Assembly (NCBI RefSeq): GCF_025698545.1
Contig: NC_068572.1
Coordinates: 1,736,001 to 1,800,000 of the forward strand
Direction of reading: 5' to 3'
DNA length: 64,000 nt
From: Gossypium raimondii
Lineage: Eukaryota; Streptophyta; Magnoliopsida; Malvales; Malvaceae
Shown: positions 1-11,700 of the stretch, one piece after another
How positions within the stretch are numbered: position 1 is the stretch's first letter
Layout of the letters: each line of letters starts with the position of its first letter
Program-made: the position numbers and the translations under genes
The notes under the pieces: model-generated
Seen by the model: the letters and a program-made list of their open reading frames with translations, nothing else
Databases searched by the model: none
Told to the model about the DNA's origin: nothing

Positions 1-3000
1 CGCTTTTGACATTGTTCAGATTCAGTAGTTTCAGAGGCTTTATGTTTGGGTGAATGAGTTGAAGAAGAACAATCTGTAATGGACTTAGCTGATCCAGATT
101 TCTGGAAGAAGCTGGCAGTTTCAGCTGAAAATAAAAATGGGTTTTCACTTGGAAACATTTTCTTATCGGCTGATCCAGATTTGCGACGACGTTCATCCAT
201 AAGCTTTTTCAAGAGCTGTCCTTGTTGCTGTATTTGCAGCTGAAGCTCCTTTTGCACCTATTGAACCCCAAAAGAGAAAAACACCGGTAAAAAGTGTTCG
301 CAAGAGCATGAGCTGTCGTTACTCGTATTCGAGTGTAAGTGTTGGATGTTCATATAGAAAAAAACTCAAATGGTATAGCTATGAGATAACATTAACACAC
401 CTTCAGCTGTTCATGCAACAGCTTTTGAACTTCAATTTGCATTTGCAAGGTCTCTACTACATCGACTTCCCTACAAATAAATGCCATTGAAAAGATGATA
501 TTAGTGCTTAATTTTGTGCCATGAATTAATAACTCAAAAACAATTATAAGTTACTTGAATTTGGATCACACCTTTCTATGTTGCCATCACTTTGATGATC
601 ATCACTTTCAATTAAAGTTGCTCTCTTTTCTTCAAATCTTGAACTTCCTTTATCTACTAAGTGTAAAAGCAGTAAGTGCATGATCTTGGCATATGCTTAA
701 TCAGCAGATTGATTTATGAAAAATTTAAGGGGAAAAGGAGTAAAATGGGAAATGGTATGTGTGCGATATATGTTATCAGGATTCTTTATTTTCTCTAAAG
801 TAACCGTGTTTGAGATTCATGTCTAACACATTTTCTTATGTGTGAGTTGAGAGAATAATCTTCGAAATATGTGAGAAAATTTAAGTGAAAAGTCTATATA
901 TTCATTATTGGAAAAGTTTTATCGAAACTCACTTGCAAATATTCTTTAAATTATATTCTAAATACTTAATCAATCATTTTAGTCCACATCATTATTCTTA
1001 TTTAAATTCTAATCGTCCTAAAATTTATCCAAAATCTACTACAAATATTATAATTGATCATCATATCTATAAATGTAGTTTAAATGGAAAACTACTTACA
1101 ATTATTAAAATATTTTAACCAATAAAAGAGCATTATATTCAACCCTACTCGTAGCTACATTATAGTGGTTTGGTACCTCTCATAAAAAACTTTCCATCTA
1201 AATCTTCAACATCATCTTCATCATGTTCTCGAGGAAGAGCATTGCTAATATGTTTGGTTTCTTTAAACCACCTAATTCTAGCAATATCAAAAATTTCTTA
1301 AATTACCATTAAATGTTGGGTGTAGTGGTAAATCGTATTGCATTTCTAATGAGATAATTCAAATTCAAACTTTGAGGATGATAATGTTAAGAGACATAAC
1401 CACAAACTCCGAAAGAATTAGTCTTCATGAATGGTAAAATGTGGTGATATAAAAAAATTGCTCTTCAAGAATTAGTCCCATTGTTTAATTAGTAGTACCC
1501 CTTCAAGTGAGTTGTCTTTTAACAATATGAACAAGATGAATATTTTCTCTTTCCACCATCTCTTTCACGGTCTTCGTCTCTTGTTTCTTTCTCTTATCAC
1601 AAAAATTATTTTTTCCTTTGTTAGAAAGACATCCATCTTTTCTTGTTTGAAAGACTCTTTTAGCATGCTCTTCTTGTTTATTTGCTCTTTAGTGTAACCA
1701 GCATTGATTAACTCTGATAATGAGATGTTGGCTAAATATTTTGAGTCTTCAAGAGATGAAATTTTCGACTTGTATCACTCTGGTAGAGTTATAATAACTT
1801 TTCCCACAATCCTCTTATCACGAAACTCATCTTTAAGCAACCTAATATTGTTAAAAGTGACCATAATCTTATTTGAATACTATTTGACAATTTCATTATT
1901 TTTCATCTTTAGATTCTCCAAAATCTCTTGATTTGGTTTTTGTTGAACCTTAAAATTCCTCTTTTTGCTTATTCCAAGCTTGTTTTGGTATCTCACAAGT
2001 CATGATTCTTGTGAAAATAATATAAGAAACTTTATTTTACAGACATGACCTTATCTTATATATATATTTTTGTCACACTCATTATGTTGCTTGACCTGAA
2101 CTATAGTTGGATTGGTCCTCATGGTGATTGATCTCTACCAATTTCCACCAGTTCCCAAAAGACATGTGCTTGCAAGTATGTTTTCATTTTCACCAACAAA
2201 TAGAGGAGGTAGAGAAAAACTGTTTGAGCTCACGATTCTAGAATTTGACAGTTTAGGGTTGTGTGCTAACAAAGAAGATAAAATTTTCTTTCAAAAACTC
2301 CCAAAAAATGCATCTAAGAGCTTAAGTCCCTAAAACTAATTGTTCTGATACCAATTGTTGGGCTTGAGAGAGAGAATATTTATAAGTGTATTATTAACCA
2401 GTCATTTTAGTTCAGATTATCATCCTTATCTAAATCCTAATACTCTTTCTTATGCTAAAGTTTATTCAAAATCCACTACAATAATTATAATTGGTCCCCA
2501 AAAGATAACTACAAATCTAATTAAAAAAAAACTACGGATCAATGTAATATTTTAACCCGAAAACAACATTATATTCAACAAATATACAACATAAAACATA
2601 ATTTATTTTTCTTCATAGAATAGTTGGATATTTACCATTTTTCAGCTCCGAAACACCCTTGGCAAGTCTATACTTCTGCAAATTAGATATACAAAGAAAC
2701 ATTATATACAATCACCACTATATATATACACACACATTCATGAAGATCCCATCATATATACACAATTTACCTCAAAATTACCTGCAAATGGCTCTTGACA
2801 TGATAGATACTCAAACCCTCAACATTCATAAGTTTCAAAATATTCTTTGGTGTAGCACCTATATATGATTTCATAGAAAAAAAATTTTAAGTTTAAAAAC
2901 AAAAGAATACCCAGATATTAGCTCATGATGATCAATCAAAAGATGGTTTATATATATGTTCTCACAGTCAGGGCCACCAAGTTGATCCACTGCATTTAAG

Positions 3001-3240
3001 AAAAGTTCATGAAGCTCAGGTATCCACCTTATTCTTTGTTTGTGTGCAGCCATAGCATCAGTATGTTGTTGATTCATTGAATGTATATAACCATCCATGT
3101 TAACAATTGAGGTAACATGGTTTCTTTTAAATCCCAATTGATGTATCCCTTGATCTGAAGAAACTTGTGGAGTTTCTTCATGTATTTCCTAATTATATAA
3201 GATGGATGTTAGATTTCCATGGTAATTTTATCGTTAAACA

Positions 3241-3300
<60 letters not shown>

Positions 3301-3769
3301 TTACCTGATCAAGGCCAAGAGGTGAACTTTCACTCACATCAATCTCAAGCTCTTTAGTCAAATATTGCAATTGCAGCTTCTCTTTTAATGTTAAACTCTG
3401 CTTTGCATACATTGAACCTTGAGGACTGCCACAAGGACTTGATGCTGGTACATGAGTGAATGCCATGAAATCATCTTTTTCACCACAAAGAGATGGGTCA
3501 CAAACTGCAACTTTTTGATTATATCTTCGGTTTCCATCATGGTTTCCGGTCTTTGAATTCGGTAACCATGACTGGTTTAAACTGGTATTGAACCTATAAG
3601 GATGGGGCTGTGACATTGCTGGTTGTGATATTGGTGCAAGGGCTTCTTCTTGTTGGTGCTGTAGCATAAAATAAGGACTTGGTGAGTTCTCATATGCTGA
3701 ATAAAGCGCTATTGGGTCACTATTGAGGAACTTATGAACAGAAAAAGGTCCAGGATAGCTTGTTTGCAT
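1..3769 (-). CDS. MYB-CC (PHR1-like) transcription factor, partial at window edge
   Basis: Spliced gene with C-terminus beyond base 1. Proposed coding exons: 3769-3305, 3188-2966, 2858-2782, 2675-2636, 653-572, 470-401 and 257-<1. All borders are GT/AG and the phases join without a stop. Exons 2-4 give a GARP/MYB-like DNA-binding domain ([18 protein letters not shown], then [20 protein letters not shown], then a [16 protein letters not shown] segment). Exons 6-7 give the LHEQLE-type coiled coil ([16 protein letters not shown]) that defines the MYB-CC family. A Ser-rich tail follows. I chose the ATG at 3769 because the longer reading to 3799 begins with TTG and runs into a good acceptor (TTTTGCAG) that looks like the end of a 5'UTR intron. 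Family members are nuclear regulators, several in phosphate-starvation signalling; the exact member is not determined. The intron 654-2635 carries a copia remnant. Confidence 0.85.
838..2580 (-). mobile_element. Decayed short copia element in the MYB-CC intron
   Basis: Two related LTR-like segments (about 838-1143 and 2356-2580) flank a core. On the minus strand the right LTR is followed by TGGTATCAGAAC (near 2343-2354), a primer-binding site matching initiator tRNA-Met as in copia elements. The core on the minus strand resembles copia gag: a segment like 'FSRIMTCE-PKQAW' near 1990-2040, then stretches matching the young element's gag (55.7-55.9 kb), but with stops and indels. Polymerase genes are absent and about 1.2 kb of core remains. 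It is an old, internally deleted copy in the same orientation as the host gene. I saw no clear target duplication. Confidence 0.7.
3241..3296. repeat. (AT)n microsatellite in MYB-CC intron 1
   Basis: An uninterrupted run of about 28 AT units begins a few bases downstream of the exon 1 donor (GTAAATGTG at 3304). It fills about half of the 116-base intron, so its length is probably polymorphic. Confidence 0.95.
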
Positions 3770-3990
3770 TGCTCCTTTTACACTTGTGATATACTGCAAA
3801 AGAACAAAATACCATGACTTGGATTAAGCATTTTGGATTATCATATATATGTGTAATACATGAACATATGATATTGATTTGACGCTTAACAAAAAGAGAG
3901 AAAGAGAGGAAATCAGACCTTGGAAGTTGAAAGCTTAATTTCAGGAAAAAGCACAAACACAGATTCTTCAGCTTCTGCTACGAGGTTTTC
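3770..3990 (-). other. Probable 5'UTR and 5'UTR intron of the MYB-CC gene
   Basis: Directly upstream of the first coding exon the minus strand reads TTCTTTTGCAG at about 3791, a strong acceptor. A plausible donor (AAG/GTCTGA) lies near 3920. Sequence from there to about 3990 would be the leader exon. This is inferred from splice-like motifs only. Confidence 0.4.
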
Positions 3991-3999
3991 AGGCTGAGG

Positions 4000-5635
4000 T
4001 TATTTATTGAATTAGAAAAAGAAATGCAAATGGCATACATAGGATTTGATGAATGTTTTGTATTTTAGAGGCAAGATAGTATTAAATTATATATATATAA
4101 AAAAGGTTAAAATATATCACACTTTATCGTACTTTTTAGTTTATGTACTTAAAAAATGAGTTGTAATGAACCTAAATTTAACAAAATAATCAAAGGCAAA
4201 TTTAACTAAAACTTTTTCAATTCATTTCTCTTATAAATAAAAATTATAAATTAATATTGTATTTAGCACCCTAAAATGAAAAAAATTTGTTTAGTCACGA
4301 AATTATAATTTAATACATGATAAACTTATATTTTGATCTATTGAAAATTTATAATCAAATTTCTAAATTTGCCCATGAAAATATTTTAACCAGTTAAACC
4401 TAAATTTTAAAATCTGAAAATTCTAAAACTAAAATTACATCAAATTTACTAAGAATATTTTAATCCTATAAAAATGATGATGAAGGTGGTGATTTGAATA
4501 ATAATTGCATATAGGTCCACACGGTTGTTGATTAGATTAGTATGGATAAGAAGTAATGAAGTAGTTCCCCATGAAATTTCACAAATGTTTGTGATTTGTC
4601 TTTATTGTTCAACTCAATCCTCAATTATTTTAAGTACGTAGGCGGAGATTCACAAGCTTTTGATTGGGAGTCTTTTTGTAAGACACAAATAAACGGCCAT
4701 TGAATATAATAAACAAGTAGAATAATGCAATTGCCATTTGCTAACAGGTCATAGCTGACAATGACTTATAGGACGAGATTGCCGAGATTGATCATTTGTT
4801 TCGTTTCGATTCAATTTTACATTTAGCATATAAACCATTGTATTTTGAATTAATAGTTCTAGTACTTCTATAAATATTACGATATTATTTTTTGAATTAA
4901 TTATTGTTTCGATTCGATTTTACATTTCGTATATAAACCATTGTATTTTGAATTAATTATAGTTTTTATTGGATGGTGGAAAGAATTAATAGTTCTAGTA
5001 CTTCTAAATCAGTTAGTACTATAGAATATATGTCATCAGCAATAAATTGTATTTTAAAAACAATTGTATAACAAATACAAATGAAAATTTAGTTTTACCT
5101 CTAGTTCTCAACTAAAGGAAGAAGAGGATAATATTAGTTTAAATAGTACACCAATAGGAATTAAAACTGCTTCAAATTCCTATATTTTCATGAACCTAGT
5201 AATAATTCTAAAAAGCTAGAATGGAAGAAATTCAAAGTTCAACAATTGATAAAAAGTCAAAAGTTGGAATAAATATCAAAGTTACATTTCAGTTTAGAAA
5301 ATATAAAAATATTCTCTAAATGCCTTGATTGATATCGAGCTACAATCAGAGTTGCAGAAAGAATGCAATTCTGAGAAAATGGGAATTAATGAGAAAACCT
5401 ATAATAATAAAGGGTATTGATGGTAATAAAACTATAATTAATTATAAAGCAAAAATATACCAATCTACATAAACAAGGTTAGATTTGTAATTCTTAAAAT
5501 AGTATGTTTTTCTAATATGCAGGAGATATATTATTAGAAAATAATTTTATACTTAGATTATATTAAAATATTTTATTTTAATATTTGAATTTGATTTTAT
5601 ACGAAATGTAAATTATATTATTAATTATTAAGTTA
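4000..5635. other. AT-rich intergenic DNA
   Basis: No open coding region, RNA gene or clear repeat was recognised. The motif 'accattgtattttgaattaat' recurs at about 4837 and 4939, indicating a small internal duplication. Confidence 0.6.
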
Positions 5636-6065
5636 TGGGTAAGTTTTTGCTTTGGCCACTTAATTGAAAAATGTTACAGTTTGGTCACTGAACTACATTA
5701 ATCGAAAGCTGTCTTTCTCCTTCTTTTCTACAGTTAAGTTTTTTTCATGAAACAATTTTAGATGTTATATATGAATCCGCGAACCAAAATTCAAATAGCT
5801 TTTTTCTCTAATCTCTAACACTGAACGTCAGATGGATTTAGATCTAAAGTATATTCTTTTACTCGTCGATGGATACTGATTCGTCGTACTGATCATCGAA
5901 TCGTTGCTTTGAACTTGCTAGCAAATTTTTTTCTAAAAAAAAAAAACCTAGTGACATACATTTTTTTTGAATATATAGTTCAGTGATTTAAATGAAAACT
6001 TTCGAATAGTTCAATGATCAAATTGTAATTTTTTAGTTAAGTGGCCAAAACAAAAACTTACTCAT
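5636..6065. mobile_element. MITE-like foldback element
   Basis: The ends are inverted copies: GGGTAAGTTTTTGCTTTGGC at the left and, on the other strand at the right, GAGTAAGTTTTTGTTTTGGC. The similarity continues inward for about 60 bases ('CCACTTAA..', 'TTGGTCACTGAACTA'). There is no coding capacity, as expected for a MITE. A truncated copy of its right half (from about 12866) starts the tandem-duplicated unit. Confidence 0.65.
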
Positions 6066-7375
6066 AGTTTAGTGATTAATGGTGTAGTTTACCCTTATAA
6101 AAAATGTCTACAACTCTTATTTAGAGGTTTTTATAGGTCATGTCCATACATATTGTATCAATATCATATATAGTTATCCAAATTGACCCTACTTGAAATA
6201 TAAGACTCAAATTTTGTTCAAGCTTATATTTGTAAATGCTAACTTAAGTCCATTTAAGGTGATCCATGTTAACCTTTTATTTTTAAAATATAATTATTCT
6301 ATTTAATATTTAGTAATTATATATATATTATTTTATATTTTTATTAAAATTTTAAATATAAACAATTTAACATATATATTTTTAATGTTTACATTATAGT
6401 TTAGTATATTTAATTTTTATACGATATAAATTACAATATATAAAAGAAAAAAAAACCTATTACAAACTTAGGCCAAGTCGAGTTTTAGCTTTGAATTTTA
6501 GAGTTTGAGCTTGACCTATATTTTAAACATGCTTTTTTTTTCTCAAACTCAATTTTCGTCTCTAATATTTCTATTCAAAGTCTCCTTAATTTCAGGTAGA
6601 TCTTCGGGTTTGGGTGGGTAACCTTCCTCTTCCTGAAATATTAAATAATTTTACTAGATATTATAAAATCATATAAAAATAGTTAAAATGTTATAAAGTG
6701 TTATAAAAACATAGCTTAAACAATTATCAACTGTTGTTTATCCTATGACCCCCATTCACACATATACTAACATTTATATTCATGGATAAGGTATATGAAT
6801 GTGATTGGAGTTTGATCAACTTATCTACTCCAACTCCAGTGCTCTAATTTCACACATATACTAACATTCATATTCATAGATAAGGTCTTCCACGACCTTA
6901 GTTTTTACAGCATTGTTCTATATATAAATATAAAACATGTCTCTCCATCCAATAATATTAACTCATGATGAAAAGAAGCCTCCTTTCATTACCACTAATC
7001 TCAATTAATCTTCATGTTGTAGCCTGTAAAAGAAGCCTCCATTTTCTTCTAGTCTCACAAGTTCTCTATAACATACACACATATATATAGTACAATGGTT
7101 AATTTGAATGGATGGGAAGTGGGAATCAATTACAGGCCTCTCTGAACTCCAAACCTGAAAGGAAGGTACGGCTGCCAATTCATGAGTGCCCCTGGATGCG
7201 TACATTATATGATGTTGATCAAGATTTTCATTAAAGAGGGAATTGTAATGGCAGATCAACAACTATATGTTGCAACACATGAAGCAAAACTTGTTCATTA
7301 GTGAGATAAACAAATGAAGAAGATGGTGGCTTTACGAAAGAAGGTCGGGTGAAGGTTCATAACTTGCAATTCTTC
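6066..7375. other. AT-rich intergenic DNA, duplicated at 13170-14500
   Basis: No gene recognised. An 85-codon minus-strand reading frame (7005-7262) is identical in the second copy, but it opens with TTG and matches nothing I know, so I do not call it. Another short internal repeat is 'cacacatatactaaca' with 'attcatggataagg' at about 6757-6790 and 6852-6885. Confidence 0.55.
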
Positions 7376-7856
7376 TGTTGCTGTTATTATCAAAGAAGGA
7401 CAGAGAACAAGAAGCAAAAACATGCAGCTAAGAAGCATGAAACAATCTGCTTATTCATTCAACTACAAAAGCAATACATTTAAAGTCAGTTGCTTCACCA
7501 AATGCTTTACTACTCCCACTAACTATATTGAAACCAACAAAACATTGCTTACACACATGAATAAGCTGACTAATCAACTCTATCAACACCTAAACATATA
7601 GAAAAACATGAACAACAAAGTTCATTCTTAACTAAATTACATAACAAAAGAACTAAACAAGTTTGCCATGCAACTCGATAGGGCCAGCATGCACCAAAGC
7701 TTCAGCTGCATCTCGCCACCTACGAAGTCATTTTGCAGTTCGCCACTTCGTGGTGTCATCTCGCAGCTCTCCACTTCGCAGAGACATCTCGTAGTTCTCC
7801 ACTTGTGGAGACAGCTCGCACTTCACTACTTCGCGGTGTCAACTCGCACTTTGACA
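7376..7856 (-). repeat. LTR-like sequence ending in a ~28-bp minisatellite
   Basis: The segment starts TGTTGCTG, ends TTTGACA and has the look of a copia LTR read backwards, similar in style to the solo LTR at 61239-61770. Its last ~150 bases (about 7708-7856) are four to five imperfect units of the form CTCGCA-TTC-CCACTTCG-GGTGTCAT. No target duplication is seen. The second copy is at about 14480-14937, where part of the first minisatellite unit is missing. Confidence 0.4.
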
Positions 7857-7887
7857 TGTGCTTGAGCTGTTGCTTGGTTAGCCAACT

Positions 7888-7985
7888 TGTAATAGCTTTC
7901 TATTTGGAAATCCCACCAATAATATTGTTATCGGAAAAACCTAAAACCCACAAATGTGATGTTCGAAAAAAAATCTCCGAGTGAA
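7888..7985 (-). pseudogene. RLP leucine-rich-repeat relic
   Basis: On the minus strand this reads like the RLP segment 'FFQTS.L..L..NN.I.GGISKW', aligned with the same piece of RLP-A around 10170-10240. Similarity stops abruptly after 'KWKA' at the border with the LTR-like sequence. The duplicate at about 14965-15072 reads FFQTSHLWVLGFSDNNIIGG, so this scrap predates the tandem duplication. Confidence 0.65.
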
Positions 7986-8004
7986 CCACACATCTTTTAC
8001 TCAT

Positions 8005-8056
8005 TTTAAAATAAAATAAAATAAAATAAAATAAAATAAAATAAAATAAAATAAAA
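8005..8056. repeat. (AAAAT)n microsatellite
   Basis: About ten AAAAT units in tandem. The duplicated copy at about 15088-15116 has only about four plus an AAAAC variant, so the array changed length after the duplication. Confidence 0.9.
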
Positions 8057-8633
8057 CAATCAAGTTAACCAAGTTTTAATTGTTCCACTAAAGTCTATCC
8101 CATTTTAGACTTTTAGTGCAATTTACATATTTTCTTTTGTAGAAGAAAGAAAGAAGAGACAAGACATTGTTTTCTTGGGAACCAAGTCTTAATTATATCC
8201 CAATTTCATTGTCCATACTTTATATTTTGTTAATGAAATTATTGTCTGAAAGAAAGAATACGTAAAAGTACAATTGTGGATTTGGAATTTAAGGATTCAT
8301 GCTAAAGTGATCAGAAAGTTATGAGAATTCAACATCCTTTGGACTCCAACATTGTTTCATTAAATCGAACAAATTTATTATTTCAATCTTATAATTTATA
8401 ATTACTTGTGAAATTTGACTTGCAAATCATATTTAAACTCCTTCATAACAACTACAATTTTGCATCAAAATTCATATTTAATATTTGCCTAAAAGTCTAA
8501 GTTTATGCTGTACTTAAAACATAACTACACAACACTCACAAATATAAATTTAGAAATTATGATCAACACTCGCTCTCAAGGAACTGAACATGCTGAATCT
8601 TTCCATCCAATTCAATCTTGAGTTCCAATGCCA

Positions 8634-8737
8634 CTATCACAAATTACAAAAATAGAAAAAAATAAACATTTTTTAAACTAAAATATTAGCTTAAGAAAGA
8701 TGAAACTTAAGAAATACTTGTTAGAAAAGAAACTCAC
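8634..8737 (-). other. Probable 3'UTR intron of RLP-A
   Basis: Shortly after the RLP-A stop the minus strand reads CGCTTAG/GTGAGT (donor at 8737). An acceptor (TTGTGATAG) lies at 8634, followed by TGGCATTGGAACTCAAG. The same arrangement occurs after RLP-B (about 16577-16681), RLP-C (37801-37902) and RLP-D (46906-47007), always about 102-105 bases long. The donor is about 22 bases after the stop, too close to provoke nonsense-mediated decay under the usual 50-base rule. Confidence 0.6.
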
Positions 8738-8759
8738 CTAAGCGATGTTGGATGCAGAG

Positions 8760-11700
8760 CTAGTTTCTTCTTGGTCTGTTTCTTCGTATCCACCTCATGA
8801 AATTGTATTGCCAGTCTCTCTCCACCTTTGTAACAAACCACCATGGTCTTCCGGTTGTGAATACAATGTAACCCAAGCTCAGTCCTACCACCACTCCACT
8901 TCCATACCCCATCAATATAACTTGCCAAAAGAAGGGTATTTCAGAACCTTTATGTTCCACCACCAATGGTGAAGGCGGTTCGGCCCCCCCATGGTTGACG
9001 CACTGCTTGGACAATGGTAATCCACACAATCCCAAGTTACCGCTGTAGGAATCATTATCAAAGGTACCAAATTGATTGCCATGAGGAATTGGTCCAACAA
9101 GATTGTTGTTTGAAAGATTCAAAACTTCAAGAAATGTTAGACTTGTCATTTCAGAAGGAATCCTACCGTCAAGCTTATTTGATGAAAGATCTAATGATTC
9201 AAGTGCTACCAAATTTCCAAACGATGCTGGGATAGGACCGGTGATGTTGTTATGAGAGAAGTTGAGCATTTGCAGGGAAATAAGTTGCCCGACGTCCTTC
9301 GGAATTTTTCCACAGAATTGGTTGTTTGACAAGTCCATAGATACGAAAATGGCCACAGTCTTCGTCAATTCCATCTCCAATCTTTTCGTTGTTACATTCA
9401 CAGGAATTTCATAAATATCACTGCCAAATCTACTTCCCCTAAATTTGAAAGCTATGGAGTATAACCACTCTTTAGGTTTATCTTTCATTGCTCTCAAATT
9501 TTGAAAGAGTTTCATCGGCAATGTGCCCGTGAAGTCATTTTCAGAGAGATCAATTATTCGCAATGCAGAAAAGTTAGATGAAGCTACAGAATGAGGCAGT
9601 GGTCCATAAAATCTATTAAATCTCAGGATAATAACTTGCAGACTTGGAAGTGAAACTAACCAACATGGAAATCTATCTGTTAACTTGTTATTCCCTAAAT
9701 TTAAAACTTCCAATGAAATAGAATTAGCCAAAGATGACGGTACTAATCCTTCCAATTGATTGTCGTTGAGTAAAAGATGACTCAACTCACTATTATTCAC
9801 AAAAGAGTCAGGGATCTTGCCAAAGAAGTTGTTCATTTGCAAATCCAAGAAAGTGAGATGGCTAAAATTTCCAAGACAATCAGGAATAGTTCCACTCAAG
9901 CTGTTTTTGGACAAGTCCAGAACATCAAGTGAACTCAAATTGCAAATAGAAGGGATGTTTCCTGTCAAATTATTCTCTGAAATGATGAACACTTCCAACT
10001 CCTTTAAAATTGGAATTTGAGAATTCAAGCAAGTTGAGAGAATTGGTCCTTGAAGCAAGTTGGATTGAAGGTTGAGCATTCTCAAATTGTTCCCCGGAAA
10101 TTGCTCCAAAGCAGTCAAAAAGTTATGAGAAAGGTCCAAAAATAGCAATCGTTCCCACCCTTCAGCTTCCCATTTGGAAATTCCCCCAGAAATCATGTTA
10201 TTTGAAAGATATAAATATTGCAAGTTCGATGTTTGAAAGAAACTCGGGAACTGCCTTACGCTACAATCAGAGAAGCTCACAGTTGTAAGCTGGGGGAAAG
10301 AATAGTTCACATCATTGCTTCTTGTGCTTAATGATAATAATCTATTACTTGAAACATCAAGAACTTCAAGACTCATGAGTTTTGAAAGCATATCTGACTT
10401 GATCACACCACTCAAGTTGTTTGATGACAAATCAAGCTCACGAAGGTTCACAAGATCAAAAATGGAATACGGTATGGGACCACTCAAGTTGTTTGATGAC
10501 AAATCAAGCTCAGTAAGGTTCACAAGATAAAAAATGGAATACGGTATGGGACCACTCAAGTTGTTTGATGACAAATCAAGCTCAGTAAGGTTCACAAGAT
10601 AAAAAATGGAATACGGTATTGGACCACCAATGTCATTATAACTCAAATCAACATGTTGGACAAAACCAGGCTTCTGAATTTGGTCAATAGGACCAATTAG
10701 TTTATTATAACCGAGGTCCAATTGTAGAAGAGATGGCAAAGTAAACAGCCAAGATGGTACTCCACCACTTATAGAGTTATTATTTAACAGAAGGTCCTCT
10801 AGAAATTGAAGCTCATTAACATGATTTGGAAAGGGACCTTCCAAGTGATTACTTCGCAAATCCAAATGGGTAATTTTTGTGAGGTTGAAGATACTTCTTG
10901 GAAGTGGACCACTCAAATTGCAATAAGGAAAGCTCAAAGAAGTTAGTTTTCTAAGGCTTCCAAAAACATCTGGAATCTGTCCTTCAAGCGAATTTCCAGA
11001 TAAATCAACGGCAATGATTTGAGTGAGATTTCCAAATAATGTTGGGATTGACCCCCTAAAATCACATGAGGAAAGGTCCAACAACTCAAGGCTACTACTC
11101 CAATTTGTTTTAGGGAGATAACCTGTGAGATTGAAATTCCCATTTAAACCTAAAACTTTGAGGTTCGGAAGCTGAAAAACTTGAGATGGAAATTCCCCGT
11201 GTAATTCACAAGCTTCGAGACTCAAATGTTCAAGTGATGAAGACAAGTTTAGAAAGGAAGTAAGTTCAACATCAGACATATCTACAGTGTCAAGCACAAG
11301 GTTTCTTAATTTGGTCAAGTTTCTTGCAAGCATGTCGAAACCTTCGCCATCAAATCTCAAATATGATTCAACATCATCAAAGATCCCATTAAAAGAGAGA
11401 TTAAGATGGGTTAAACTCACCAACTGGCTAAATAACTTTGATGAGATGGTGCCATTGAAACTATTACCAGCAAGGTTGAGTCGTCGGAGTCCATGAAAGT
11501 GAAACAAGCTGCTAGTGTTCTCAAGAAGAGAGCCTCTGAGGTTGTTGGAGCTCAAGTCAAGCCATTGGAGGTTGTGAAGTTGAAAGAGGCTGTTGTTTGC
11601 AAAGAGAGAACCAACAAGGCAACTGTGACTAAGATCGATGCCGATTACATGACCGGCCACGTTGTCGCATTTCACTCCCTCCCATGAACAACAATCAGTG

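Noticed and set aside
7005..7262. 85-codon minus-strand ORF with an identical twin at 14130-14387
   Set aside because: It opens with TTG, has no recognisable domain, and identity is explained by the recent tandem duplication of the whole region.
11493..11687. Plus-strand ORFs inside the RLP genes (for example MKVKQAASVLKKRA...)
   Set aside because: Antisense shadows of LRR coding sequence; they recur in each RLP copy because the sense strand is conserved.
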